Source of the DNA: an uncultured SAR86 cluster bacterium
Lineage (GTDB): Bacteria; Pseudomonadota; Gammaproteobacteria; Magnimaribacterales; D2472
Reading direction: 5' to 3'
NCBI GenBank assembly: GCA_902583575.1
Contig: CACHWY010000004.1
Span: 32,395-96,394, forward strand
DNA: 64,000 bases
The translations under genes and the position numbers were made by a program. A model generated the notes under the pieces. That model made no database searches, was not told where the DNA came from, and worked only from the letters and a program-made list of their open reading frames with translations. Of this stretch, positions 39,507-50,688 are shown one piece after another; the first letter of the stretch is position 1, and each line of letters starts with the position of its first letter.

Positions 39507-41276
39507 ATGGGTTGGATAAAGAATAGAGAACACTTACATGAAGCGGCCGTTTCAACAGTTAAAGCTATATCAAAAAATAAAAAAATAACATCTAATAAAG
39601 GTGTATCTCAAAGGCCACCAATGGGTAATCATATAATTATTCCATCTGCACCAAGATCTACTAAAGATATAAAACAATGGAGAGGTGAATCAGATTTTCA
39701 AGCCTTTTGGCATCTTTTTCACTCAAAAACAAAAGAACCACCCTTAACTCTTCCAGCAAGAATGATCTTTAATGAGTTGGAAATCTCAAGAGTAGAATTA
39801 TTAGGCTGTTTAGAATATTTAGGCTCTAAAGAAAATATATCTAACTTTATCGAAGCTAAAAGTCTGAGTCTTAATGATGAAAAATCGCTTAATTTTTTAT
39901 CTTATGGTGCAAATTTATGGTTAAAAAATGCTGCGGAATTTAAGTTAAGTGAAACATCAAAAAATATTCTAAATAAATTTAATGAGAAATATAAATTAGA
40001 TAGCTCTTTGGATCCTATCAAAGCAGATCTTTTAGCTAATATAAAAGATCAGAAAAAATTTGAAAAAATATCTATTAAATTTCTTAGGAAATTAAAGTTA
40101 ATTAAGGAGAGTGCGGAAGACCAAGAAGATGATAGTGAATTAAATGAATCTCCTGGTTCGAATGATGAATTAAATGAACAAGATTTAAACCTAGATGGAG
40201 ATTCTAGCAAAGAACAAAAAGCAGATCTCAAAGATTTTAAAGGTGATATTGATATTGATATTCAAGATGCTATTGATAAAACTGATGACACTTCAATAGA
40301 TGAGGAAATAGAAGCTTTAGCATATCCAAATAACCAATTTAACGCTCAACATAAAAAAGATTATTCAATTTATACAACAAATTTTGATGAAATAATTGAA
40401 GCCAAAGATTTAATAACAACAGATGAATCTTTAAGGCTAAGAAATCAATTAGATAATTTAATTAAGCCACATCTGCCTACTATTGGAAGGCTCGCAAATA
40501 GATTACAAAGATTACTGTTGGCTAAACAACATACTAGCTGGAATTACAACTTAGATGAAGGCATGTTGGATAATGCTCGGCTGCATAGAGTTATAGCTAA
40601 CCCGGGATATCCTTTAAGCTTTAAACAAGAAACAGAAAATAATTTTAAAGACACTGTTGTTACCCTTCTAATTGATAATTCTGGTTCAATGAGAGGAAGA
40701 TCTATTAGTTTAGCTGCCATTTGTACGGATATCATTGGAAGTACTTTAGAGAGATGTCAGGTTAAAACTGAGATACTTGGGTTTACTACTAAACACTGGA
40801 AAGGTGGAGATTCTAAGAAATTATGGCAAATTAATGGAGGCAGTTCTAATCCAGGTCGATTAAATGACATTAGGCACATAATATATAAAAGTGCTGACAA
40901 TAGTTGGAGAAGATCGAGAAAATATTTTGGTGCAATGCTAAGAGAAGGATTGCTGAAAGAAAATGTAGATGGTGAAGCGCTTGCTTGGTCGCATGAACGG
41001 TTAACCAAAAGACCAGAAGAAAGAAAAATATTAATTGTTATATCAGATGGAGCTCCAGTGGATGATAGTACTTTGTCAGCAAATAGAGAGGATTTCCTAG
41101 ACAATCATCTAAGAGAAATAATCTCTAAAATAGAAAATGAAAGCCCTGTTGAGTTGCAGGCAATTGGTATAGGACATGATGTGACAAAATACTACAAAAA
41201 TGCACTAACCATTAATAGAGCTGAAGAACTCGGTGAAGTCTTGTTAGATGAATTAACAAAACTTTTCAATGATTAA
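39507..41276 (+). CDS. cobT: CobT-like VWA-domain protein
   Basis: Partner of CobS. The N-terminal half is helical and leads to a strongly acidic linker (about 205-275, rich in D, E, S and N). The C-terminal von Willebrand A domain has the MIDAS motif DNSGSM at residues 390-395, preceded by the CobT-type LARKQ-like [21 protein letters not shown]. 589 residues, a typical CobT. The sequence [15 protein letters not shown] matches the family's C-terminal block. Forms a AAA+/MIDAS complex with CobS. Confidence 0.88.
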   Translation: MGWIKNREHLHEAAVSTVKAISKNKKITSNKGVSQRPPMGNHIIIPSAPRSTKDIKQWRGESDFQAFWHLFHSKTKEPPLTLPARMIFNELEISRVELLGCLEYLGSKENISNFIEAKSLSLNDEKSLNFLSYGANLWLKNAAEFKLSETSKNILNKFNEKYKLDSSLDPIKADLLANIKDQKKFEKISIKFLRKLKLIKESAEDQEDDSELNESPGSNDELNEQDLNLDGDSSKEQKADLKDFKGDIDIDIQDAIDKTDDTSIDEEIEALAYPNNQFNAQHKKDYSIYTTNFDEIIEAKDLITTDESLRLRNQLDNLIKPHLPTIGRLANRLQRLLLAKQHTSWNYNLDEGMLDNARLHRVIANPGYPLSFKQETENNFKDTVVTLLIDNSGSMRGRSISLAAICTDIIGSTLERCQVKTEILGFTTKHWKGGDSKKLWQINGGSSNPGRLNDIRHIIYKSADNSWRRSRKYFGAMLREGLLKENVDGEALAWSHERLTKRPEERKILIVISDGAPVDDSTLSANREDFLDNHLREIISKIENESPVELQAIGIGHDVTKYYKNALTINRAEELGEVLLDELTKLFND

Positions 41277-41293
41277 CAATTATTATAAAATAT

Positions 41294-41318
41294 ATAATGT
41301 TTACGGTGTAAACATTAT
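41294..41318. promoter_or_regulatory. Perfect palindrome overlapping a -10 box before the diiron gene
   Basis: Arms ATAATGTTTAC and GTAAACATTAT are separated by GGT, giving a 25-bp perfect inverted repeat. A consensus -10 hexamer TATAAT spans 41293-41298 and overlaps the left arm. The diiron gene starts 22 bp after the palindrome. This is the layout of an operator for a dimeric repressor that occludes RNA polymerase. No run of U follows, so a terminator for cobT is less likely. The regulator is unknown. Confidence 0.65.
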
Positions 41319-41339
41319 TTAATTATTAGTAGGTAAATT

Positions 41340-42446
41340 ATGAAAATTCATAAACAGGATGGACCGCCAGAAGATCTTTTATATTTTGATGAGGATATAA
41401 ATCTAACTCAAAAACAAGTTGAAGATGTTGTAGAAATTTTTCACACACCTCTTACCGGTGCATATAACTGGGATTACACTGTTGCAGATAATCGAATTAA
41501 AAAACTTTATGAGCTTGGCAAAGAATTAAATTGGAATGGCTCTATTGATCTTAATTGGGATTATACACATCCAGCTGATAAAAGAATTATGGAGCCTGAT
41601 GAGGAACTTCCTCATGAAGCTCTTGATGCTTACAATGATCTTACAGAAGAAGAAAAAATACTTTTTGATAGGCATAGTACTGCTGAACTAATGAGCCAAT
41701 TTCTTCATGGAGAACAAGGTGCCCTATTAGTAGCATCTCAGTTAGCAAGTTGCGCCCCTACCTATAATGCAAAACTATATGCAGCTTCTCAGACATTTGA
41801 TGAAGCCAGGCATGTTGAGGTATTTAATAAATACCTACAAGATAAGATTGGAATCCATTATCCAATCAATCCTAATTTAAAGTTATTGCTTGATAAAATT
41901 CTTACAGATGAAAGATGGGATCTTAAATTTATCGGTATGCAAATAATTATTGAAGGACTAGCTTTGGCTGCTTTCCAAATGCTTAAAGCAATTACAAAAG
42001 ATCCTTTGTTAAAGCAATTACTTCATTATGTAGTTCGTGATGAAGCAAGGCATGTAACTTTTGGTATAAATTATTTAGAAGATTATCTAAAAACACTATC
42101 ACCTGAAGAAATAGAAGATAGAGCTCAATTTGCATATGAAGCTTGTGTTATATCTAGAGATAGATTAATTAATACAAAATCAGAGCAAAGATTTTTAAAA
42201 ATGACAGAAGAGGAAGCAAGAGAATTTTCTTTAAATACTGGAAGTTTTGAATTGTTCAGAAATTTCTTATTTACTAGAGTGATGCCAAATCTTAAGAGAA
42301 TTGGTTTATTAACTGATTCGGTAAGACCAAAATTTGAGGCTTTAGGTCTTCTTGAGTATGAGAATGCCCCAGATGATTTTGAGTGTGACTGGGCTGAAAT
42401 GAAAAAGCCTTTAGAAAAGTTTGGTCAAATTCCAGAAGTTGTCTAA
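41340..42446 (+). CDS. Ferritin-like diiron protein
   Basis: Helical-bundle protein with a complete carboxylate diiron set in two repeats: E125 (FLHGEQGA), then E155 and H158 in DEARH; E205 (IIIEGLA), then E235 and H238 in a second DEARH. This is the ribonucleotide-reductase/AurF-like superfamily arrangement, so an oxygenase or oxidase is expected. 368 residues, no signal peptide. Its expression seems controlled by the palindrome just upstream. Natural substrate unknown; lipid or aromatic amine oxidation are possibilities from the superfamily only. Confidence 0.78.
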   Translation: MKIHKQDGPPEDLLYFDEDINLTQKQVEDVVEIFHTPLTGAYNWDYTVADNRIKKLYELGKELNWNGSIDLNWDYTHPADKRIMEPDEELPHEALDAYNDLTEEEKILFDRHSTAELMSQFLHGEQGALLVASQLASCAPTYNAKLYAASQTFDEARHVEVFNKYLQDKIGIHYPINPNLKLLLDKILTDERWDLKFIGMQIIIEGLALAAFQMLKAITKDPLLKQLLHYVVRDEARHVTFGINYLEDYLKTLSPEEIEDRAQFAYEACVISRDRLINTKSEQRFLKMTEEEAREFSLNTGSFELFRNFLFTRVMPNLKRIGLLTDSVRPKFEALGLLEYENAPDDFECDWAEMKKPLEKFGQIPEVV

Positions 42447-42466
42447 TCTTTAAATTTGTTTTTCTG

Positions 42467-42487
42467 ACTATACCTATTTAGTATAGT
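42467..42487. promoter_or_regulatory. Short dyad upstream of the BaxI-like gene
   Basis: ACTATAC and GTATAGT form 7-bp perfect arms around a 7-bp centre. The right arm contains TATAGT, which could serve as a -10. It lies 21 bp before the start at 42509, with GGAG as a Shine-Dalgarno at 42497-42500. It may be an operator or simply an AT-rich coincidence. Confidence 0.3.
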
Positions 42488-42508
42488 ACTTATCTTGGAG
42501 TAATTAAT

Positions 42509-43243
42509 ATGTCTAAACATTCAGCATTAAATAGATTTGGAAGATCAGGAAATCCTGCATTTTCAAAAGGATTTGGAATCAATGAGAATATTAGTGGAGA
42601 GGTGATGACCCTTGACGGCACTGTTAATAAAACTGGTATTTTATTGGCGCTATGTGTTGGGGGTGCTTATTTTGGTTGGAACTCTCCAGGTTTAGTTATG
42701 CCTGCAATATTGATAGGTTTTGTAATAGCATTATTTACGATATTTAGGCCTAAAAATTCACCTTATACTGCACCTGCTTATGCAGCTATAGAAGGAGTAG
42801 CGCTTGGCGGAATAACTATGATTTTTGAGGCGCAATATCCAGGTATAGGCATTCAAGCTATTGGATTAACCTTTGGAATACTTGCATCGCTTTTATTTTG
42901 TTACAAAAGCGGAATTATTAAACCAACTGAAAATTTCAGACTTATGATTTTTGCTGGAACAATGGGGATATTTATCCTCTATTTAGTTAGTTTTATTATG
43001 AGCTTTTTTGGAAATAGTATTGGATTTATTCATTCAAATGGTCTATTTGGTATTGGATTTTCTTTATTTGTGGTTGCGGTTGCTTCACTAAATCTCGTTC
43101 TTGATTTTGATTTTATCGAAGAAGGAGCTGAAAAAGGTATGCCTAAATATCTTGAATGGTATGGTGCGTTTAGTCTGATGGTAACTTTGATATGGTTGTA
43201 TTTAGAAATACTTAGACTCCTGGCAAAAATTAGAAGTCGGTAA
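42509..43243 (+). CDS. Bax inhibitor-1/YccA family membrane protein
   Basis: Polytopic inner-membrane protein with about seven hydrophobic segments from residue 40 on. The N-terminal block NPAFSKGFG and the VNKTGILLALCVGGAYFGW transmembrane helix match the prokaryotic BaxI_1 type. YTAPAYAAIEGVALGGITMIFE and the C-terminal DFDFIEEGAEKGMPKYLEWYGAF carry the conserved acidic residues of the pore region. 244 residues. The role is not defined in bacteria; ion leak and stress tolerance are proposed for the family. Confidence 0.85.
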   Translation: MSKHSALNRFGRSGNPAFSKGFGINENISGEVMTLDGTVNKTGILLALCVGGAYFGWNSPGLVMPAILIGFVIALFTIFRPKNSPYTAPAYAAIEGVALGGITMIFEAQYPGIGIQAIGLTFGILASLLFCYKSGIIKPTENFRLMIFAGTMGIFILYLVSFIMSFFGNSIGFIHSNGLFGIGFSLFVVAVASLNLVLDFDFIEEGAEKGMPKYLEWYGAFSLMVTLIWLYLEILRLLAKIRSR

Positions 43244-43248
43244 TACTT

Positions 43249-43437
43249 TTGAATTCAATTATATTTATAATCTTAGCCCTCTTCTCTTTATATGTTTTTT
43301 TTAAACTTGGGAAAGTCAGAGCGTCTGGAAAACAACTAAATAGAGATAATAGAATTAATAGATTTGGTCAAAAAGAACAAAGAGGTAACATTATTGAAGG
43401 AGAGTCTGAAGAGATAAAAGATGATGATGAAAAATAA
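43249..43437 (+). CDS. Small single-span membrane protein
   Basis: A 62-residue protein starting with TTG at 43249, 5 bp after the BaxI-like stop. One hydrophobic helix (about 3-18, IIFIILALFSLYVFF) is followed by a basic patch and an acidic tail ending SEEIKDDDEK. It overlaps the next gene by 17 bp. The N-terminus resembles the membrane anchor of Tim44-like proteins but is too short to assign. Real-gene status rests on position and composition only. Confidence 0.5.
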   Translation: MNSIIFIILALFSLYVFFKLGKVRASGKQLNRDNRINRFGQKEQRGNIIEGESEEIKDDDEK

Positions 43438-45613
43438 AATATTTAAAACTATGAATATAGCTTTTTGCGTTTTAATTCTTTCAAGTCAAATAATTATAGC
43501 TCAAGGAATTATTCCAAGTCCGCCAATTATTCAACCAGGAGCACCTGGAGAGCCTTCTAAAAAACTTGATGCAAAAGCTGCAACTGATATTGCTAATACC
43601 TCATATATAAAAGCTGATGTTAAATTCCTTCAAGGGATGATAGTGCATCATGAGCAAGCAATAATCATGTCAGAGATGGCAAACAAAAGAACAAATAATA
43701 AAATAATACTAGACCTTGCAAAAAGAATTGATGTTTCTCAAAAAGATGAAATTAACTTTATGGAAAGTTGGTTAAAGCAAAGAAATGAATATGCAGATAG
43801 TTCTCATAGCGATCATCATATGCATGAAAGTCATCATATGCATATGAATATGGCTGGTATGGCTACTCCTAAACAATTAAATAATTTAAGTAATTCAAAA
43901 AGTACGGATTTTGATAGATTATTCCTTCAACTTATGATCACCCACCACGATGGTGCATTAGAAATGGTTGAAGAGTTAAAAAAATATCCAGGAAATGCTT
44001 ATGACCCTATTCTAAATGAATTTGTATCAGATCTTGTTAATGATCAGGGTGTTGAAATAGAAAGAATGAATGGTATTTTAGTTGGGCTTTCAGATGACCC
44101 AAGGTCTGGATTGGCACCTGGTTTATTTATTGCTGATGAAGCTATTTTAAATATGGAATTAATAACCTCACTAAGAAAACCAACTGGTTTTTTTGATCCA
44201 AATAATCCTGCCGCAAAGGGATCAGAGGATTTAACAGAAGATAATGAAAATAAAACCACTGCAGAGATTTCAAGGTCTCTTAGATCGCCGATGTTATCTT
44301 TTGCAAACACTGATATGGCTTTCAAGGATAATATTCTTGTTGCAGGGAGTTATCATGGTTTTAATATTTATGAATTAAATGATGATGGGATTCCAAGCCT
44401 TATTTCTTCTATTGTCTGCCCAGGTGGTCAAGGGGATGTATCAATAGTTGATGATTTACTTATTATGTCTGTTGAAGAAAATAGAAGCAGAGTTGATTGC
44501 GGTTTAGAAGGAGTTAATAGAGATTCAAGTTCTGACAGGTTTAGAGGAATAAGAATCTTTGATATTTCTGATTTAACTAAGCCAAAGCAAGTTGGGGCTG
44601 TTCAAACATGTAGAGGATCTCATACCCATTCAGTAGTTTCTTCCTCAGATAAAAAGATTATTGTATATAACTCAGGAACCGGTCGCGTTAGAGATAATGA
44701 AGAATTATCTGAATGTTTTGGTTGGGATGGTGGCGGAACATCGTATTTCACAATTGATATTATAGAAATTCCTGTAAAAAACCCATCTAAATCAAAAATT
44801 GTTAAAAGTCCTGCTGTGTTTATGGATATAGAAACAGGAAGAGTTGCTGGTTTATGGCGTGGCGGCGACCATGGGGATGATACTCAAGATACTGAACCAA
44901 CTGACCAATGTCATGATATAACTGTATTTCCATCTGCAAATATCGCAGCTGGAGCTTGCTCTGGTAATGGAATTTTATTTGATATAACAGATCCATATAA
45001 CCCAAAAAGATTAGATGTTGTATCGGATGTAGGTTTTGCTTATTGGCACTCAGCAACTTTTAATAATGATGGTACTAAAGTAATTTTTACTGATGAATGG
45101 GGTGGCGGTGGTCGAGCAAGATGTCGTGCATGGGATCCATTGGATTGGGGTGCTGATGCAATATATGACATTGTTGATAACAAACTTGAATTTAAGAGTC
45201 ACTATAAAATGCCAGCTCCTCAGCTAGAGACTGAAAATTGTGTTGCACATAATGGATCTATAATTCCAATACCTGATAGAGATATCTTTGTTCAAGCATG
45301 GTATCAAGGCGGCATCTCAATAATTGATTTTACAGATTCTTCTAATCCTATAGAAATAGCCTATTTTGATAGAGGCCCAATACTTAAAGATTTATTGATT
45401 ACTGGCGGGTACTGGTCAACATATTTCTATGAAGGTTTTATATATGGTACAGAAATTACCAGAGGGCTTGATGTTTTTAGACTAGTTCCAAGTGAATTTA
45501 TTACTGAAGATGAGATTAAAGCTGCAGCAGATGCATATCCTGCATTAGGTTCTAGGGTATTTAATCCACAACAACAAATACCTATGGCTTGGCCAGAAAG
45601 CGCTTCTGAATAA
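43421..45613 (+). CDS. Secreted DUF305 / beta-propeller fusion protein
   Basis: A signal peptide (about 1-28, ending near IIIAQG) precedes a DUF305 four-helix domain with FLQGMIVHHEQAIIMSEMA and LQLMITHHDGALEMVEEL, whose histidines bind metal. A histidine/methionine-rich insert HHMHESHHMHMNMAGM separates the two halves. From about residue 290 to the end lies an LVIVD-type beta-propeller (IRIFDISDLTKP, ILFDITDPYNPKRLD, ISIIDFTDSSNP). 730 residues. Probably periplasmic or outer-surface; DUF305 proteins are linked to copper or iron handling. Three successive ATGs make the exact start uncertain by two codons. Confidence 0.8.
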   Translation: MMMKNKIFKTMNIAFCVLILSSQIIIAQGIIPSPPIIQPGAPGEPSKKLDAKAATDIANTSYIKADVKFLQGMIVHHEQAIIMSEMANKRTNNKIILDLAKRIDVSQKDEINFMESWLKQRNEYADSSHSDHHMHESHHMHMNMAGMATPKQLNNLSNSKSTDFDRLFLQLMITHHDGALEMVEELKKYPGNAYDPILNEFVSDLVNDQGVEIERMNGILVGLSDDPRSGLAPGLFIADEAILNMELITSLRKPTGFFDPNNPAAKGSEDLTEDNENKTTAEISRSLRSPMLSFANTDMAFKDNILVAGSYHGFNIYELNDDGIPSLISSIVCPGGQGDVSIVDDLLIMSVEENRSRVDCGLEGVNRDSSSDRFRGIRIFDISDLTKPKQVGAVQTCRGSHTHSVVSSSDKKIIVYNSGTGRVRDNEELSECFGWDGGGTSYFTIDIIEIPVKNPSKSKIVKSPAVFMDIETGRVAGLWRGGDHGDDTQDTEPTDQCHDITVFPSANIAAGACSGNGILFDITDPYNPKRLDVVSDVGFAYWHSATFNNDGTKVIFTDEWGGGGRARCRAWDPLDWGADAIYDIVDNKLEFKSHYKMPAPQLETENCVAHNGSIIPIPDRDIFVQAWYQGGISIIDFTDSSNPIEIAYFDRGPILKDLLITGGYWSTYFYEGFIYGTEITRGLDVFRLVPSEFITEDEIKAAADAYPALGSRVFNPQQQIPMAWPESASE

Positions 45614-45631
45614 TTATTTAATTTAAATATT

Positions 45632-46444
45632 ATGGAAATAGCTATAGATTTCGGTATTACTAATACTGATATTCTTGTGTCTAATAAGACAGAAAGAATC
45701 TATTCCTCTATTCCATCGGAAGAAATTAATGATAATTTTTTAAAGAAAATATTTGACCTTACAAAATTAGACTCTAATAAGATAAAAAAAATTGCTGTAA
45801 CTGGAGGTAAATCAGCTAACCTCAATAATACTTTTAAAGATATTCCTATTTTTAAAGTGAATGAAGTAGAGGCAATTGGATTAGGGGCAAAAAATTTATA
45901 TAGTATTAATGATGAAAAATTCGTCGTTATAAGTGCAGGAACAGGAACAGGTTGCGTCTTTTATGATGGAAAAAATTATCATTATCTTGGAGGGATTTCT
46001 ATTGGCGGCGGTACATTACAAGGTCTTTCGAGTTTATTGATAAGCGCTTCTGATATTAATGAAATAGAAAAGCTTTCAAATAAAGGAAATAGAAAAAACG
46101 TAGATCATCTAATTGGTGAGGTTGTTAATGACATAGGGTCCTTAAATCCTAATGTTACAGCTTCAAATTTTGCTAAAGCAAAAGGGGTTAAAAATCATAA
46201 CCCAAAAGATATTGCTGCATCTTTAACAAATATGATTGGTGAAGTTATTGGAACAACATCCTATTTAAATGCAATGCTGGTTGGAGTAGATAAGGTATAT
46301 TTTCTTGGAAGACTCTCATTATCAGAAGCTATAAAAGAAGCTATTGATCAAAGATTAAAATTAGCAAATATCAATGGTATATATAAAGAGAATAGAGAAT
46401 ATGGTAATGTGCTAGGGGCGTTATACTGCATTCAAACAAAATAA
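45632..46444 (+). CDS. Type II pantothenate kinase-like protein
   Basis: Acetate/sugar-kinase-fold protein of the eukaryotic and staphylococcal PanK-II type. The phosphate-1 motif is IDFGITNTDILV. The conserved glutamate region is VNEVEAIGLGAKNL (about 76-89). SAGTGTGCVFYDG is followed by the signature GGISIGGGTLQGLSSLL (about 119-135), and FLGRLSLS lies near the C-terminus. 270 residues. It would make 4'-phosphopantothenate for CoA. This type is uncommon in gammaproteobacteria, which usually carry CoaA or CoaX. Fatty-acid-related genes lie on either side. Confidence 0.82.
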   Translation: MEIAIDFGITNTDILVSNKTERIYSSIPSEEINDNFLKKIFDLTKLDSNKIKKIAVTGGKSANLNNTFKDIPIFKVNEVEAIGLGAKNLYSINDEKFVVISAGTGTGCVFYDGKNYHYLGGISIGGGTLQGLSSLLISASDINEIEKLSNKGNRKNVDHLIGEVVNDIGSLNPNVTASNFAKAKGVKNHNPKDIAASLTNMIGEVIGTTSYLNAMLVGVDKVYFLGRLSLSEAIKEAIDQRLKLANINGIYKENREYGNVLGALYCIQTK

Positions 46445-46471
46445 GTAAATTTTTTATATAATTCTAATAAT

Positions 46472-47725
46472 ATGGAAGTAGTTACAGATAAATCAGTCAT
46501 TATTACCCTTGCTATACCAGTATTTTTTTTACTGATAATAGTTGAATACTTTTATGGTAGATATGTTGGTAAAAATACTTATAGACTAAATGATACTGTT
46601 ACTAGCATAACAATAGGTATGATCAGCAGATTTCCAACTATGTTAAATCTTGGAATGCAAAGTGTAATATTCTTATATATAAGTTCATCCCTTAATTTGG
46701 AATTACTTTCTGTAAAAAATCCTTTTACATGGATAATGGCATTTCTTTTATATGATTTGTCTTATTACTGGATGCATAGAATGCATCATGAAATAAAGAT
46801 TCTGTGGGCAACTCATAGTGTTCACCATCATGGAGAAGATTATAATCTTGCTACTGCGCTAAGACAGACAAGCACTGGATGGTTATGGAAATGGATTTTC
46901 TATATGCCAATGATAATGCTTGGAGTACCTGTTGAGGTATTTATAGCAGTGGCTGGAGTGAACTTAGTTTATCAATTTTGGGTGCATACAGAACATATTG
47001 GTCATTTAGGGTTTTTAGAAAAAATATTTATAACTCCCATGAATCATAGGATTCATCATGCCAAAAATAAAGAATATATCGATGCTAATTATGGAGGAGT
47101 ATTTATTCTTTGGGATAGAATGTTTGGAACATATACACCCCAAAGATCAGACTTAGAGCCAGTATATGGAACAGCAACTCCTTTAAATAGTTGGAATCCC
47201 ATGTGGGCAAACTTCCAAGTATTTTCAATTATGATTAAAGATACGATAAAAACAAAATCGTGGAAAGATAAAATAAAAGTATGGTTTTCCGAAACATACT
47301 GGAGGCCTGAAGATTGTATTGAAGATAAAAATCCAGATGATTTTTACAAAAAATTTAATCCTGAAATTACCTCTGATATAAAGCTCTTTAGTTTTTTCCA
47401 AATGCTTCTAACAATTGCTGTATCAGGTACAGTACTTACATTTGTTTCAACACATGCATATTCTGAAATTGCAATCTTTGCCGTCGCTATAATTATTATA
47501 TCTACACTTACAGCTTATTTAATGCAAGCAAAAATATTAGCCTATCGCTTAATAATGTTTTTTTCTTTTTTTGCTATTTTAGGAATATATTATTTTGAGT
47601 TTCTTAATTTAGAACTTATTTCAACAAAGTTACTTTTAGCGCAATTATATCTAAACATACTTGCAGTGATTGCAATATATTTTATGCAATCACTGCAAAA
47701 TATAAAAATAATAGGGACAAAATAA
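46472..47725 (+). CDS. Fatty acid hydroxylase/sterol desaturase family protein
   Basis: Membrane diiron hydroxylase with the histidine clusters HRMHH, HSVHHHGED (about 105-130) and NHRIHHAKN (about 190). Several transmembrane helices occur before and after, including a hydrophobic C-terminal third (about 310-410). 417 residues. It acts on lipid chains or sterol-like molecules; the exact substrate is not evident. It ends 1 bp from convergent katG. Confidence 0.87.
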   Translation: MEVVTDKSVIITLAIPVFFLLIIVEYFYGRYVGKNTYRLNDTVTSITIGMISRFPTMLNLGMQSVIFLYISSSLNLELLSVKNPFTWIMAFLLYDLSYYWMHRMHHEIKILWATHSVHHHGEDYNLATALRQTSTGWLWKWIFYMPMIMLGVPVEVFIAVAGVNLVYQFWVHTEHIGHLGFLEKIFITPMNHRIHHAKNKEYIDANYGGVFILWDRMFGTYTPQRSDLEPVYGTATPLNSWNPMWANFQVFSIMIKDTIKTKSWKDKIKVWFSETYWRPEDCIEDKNPDDFYKKFNPEITSDIKLFSFFQMLLTIAVSGTVLTFVSTHAYSEIAIFAVAIIIISTLTAYLMQAKILAYRLIMFFSFFAILGIYYFEFLNLELISTKLLLAQLYLNILAVIAIYFMQSLQNIKIIGTK

Positions 47726-47726
47726 A

Positions 47727-49868
<2,142 letters not shown>

Positions 49869-49960
49869 TTATAATGATCTCCTAAAATGTGCAGTTAGTA
49901 ATTTATATAACAAATATACTATTAAAGAAAATAAAAAAAAAGTATTTGAAGTACATAAAT

Positions 49961-50036
49961 TGGTGGAGCTACGCGGGATCGAACCGCGGACCCCCTGCTT
50001 GCAAAGCAGGTGCTCTCCCAGCTGAGCTATAGCCCC
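49961..50036 (-). tRNA. tRNA-Ala (TGC anticodon)
   Basis: On the minus strand the 76 nt read GGGGCTATAGCTCAGCTGGG at the 5' end and finish with AGCTCCACCA. They fold into a full cloverleaf with a 7-bp acceptor stem, GTTCGATCC in the T arm and the anticodon loop TTTGCAA (anticodon TGC). CCA is encoded. The sequence is nearly identical to E. coli alanine tRNA. A run of nine A at about 49932-49940 on the plus strand could terminate its transcript. Confidence 0.97.
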
Positions 50037-50082
50037 ACATTAAGTTGCAATATTGTACTTTAATGAAGATTTTTTTGTATAT

Positions 50083-50601
50083 TTAATCTAAATTCTTTTT
50101 ATTATTGATAGGCGCCAGTTTAGAAGGCGCTTTTAATGTTAATGAATTATTATTCGAACTAGCTGAACTACTTTGTATGGTTTGTTTATATTTATTAAAT
50201 ACCTCAAAAAGCAAATAAAACCAAAAGCCATTTATAAGAGGTTCGATTACTGCATCTATTGCTGCTAAATTTAATGGCGCTCCTGTAAGTAATCTATTGC
50301 AGGTCATAGCAATTAAGATGTGCCCAATTGTATAAATGAATGCTAAATAAATTCCGATTTTACTTGTAATAAATTTTTCTTCGATAATTTTTTTTAAAAA
50401 AACTAAAAGAAAATAAAACCAAAAGCCATTAATTATTGGTTCGATGAACGCATCTGCAGCAGCCATATCCAAGGAGGCACCTGTAATAATTCTATTACAA
50501 GCCATTGCAATAAATATATGGCCTATGGTGTATATAACTGCGAGAAATAGGTTGTCATATTTGAAAACCTTTACATCATCATATTGAAGTAATTTTTTCA
50601 T
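50083..50601 (-). CDS. Small membrane protein with internal duplication
   Basis: A 172-residue protein made of two near-identical units. Unit one (about 20-77) has IYTIGHIFIAMACNRIITGA, then AAADAFIEPIINGFWFYFLL. Unit two (about 85-140) has IYTIGHILIAMTCNRLLTGA, then AAIDAVIEPLINGFWFYLLF. Each unit should form two membrane helices. The RxxTGA...A...IEP...Y pattern resembles DUF2061 by eye. A Ser/Asn-rich tail follows. Function unknown. It starts 22 bp downstream of a terminator, so it has its own promoter or is leaderless. Confidence 0.7.
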   Translation of the reverse strand: MKKLLQYDDVKVFKYDNLFLAVIYTIGHIFIAMACNRIITGASLDMAAADAFIEPIINGFWFYFLLVFLKKIIEEKFITSKIGIYLAFIYTIGHILIAMTCNRLLTGAPLNLAAIDAVIEPLINGFWFYLLFEVFNKYKQTIQSSSASSNNNSLTLKAPSKLAPINNKKNLD

Positions 50602-50623
50602 AGTCCTATTCTAAATCAAAAAA

Positions 50624-50646
50624 AGGGGCAATAATACATTGCCCCT
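50624..50646 (-). terminator. Rho-independent terminator of the TonB receptor gene
   Basis: On the minus strand, AGGGGCAAT, a 5-nt loop and ATTGCCCCT form a 9-bp stem. It is followed by seven U (plus-strand A run 50618-50624). It lies 43 bp after the TonB receptor stop and ends that transcript before the duplicated membrane-protein gene. Confidence 0.9.
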
Positions 50647-50688
50647 CTAGTAATATCAGGGGATATTTTTACACCCCTCTCGCCCAAA

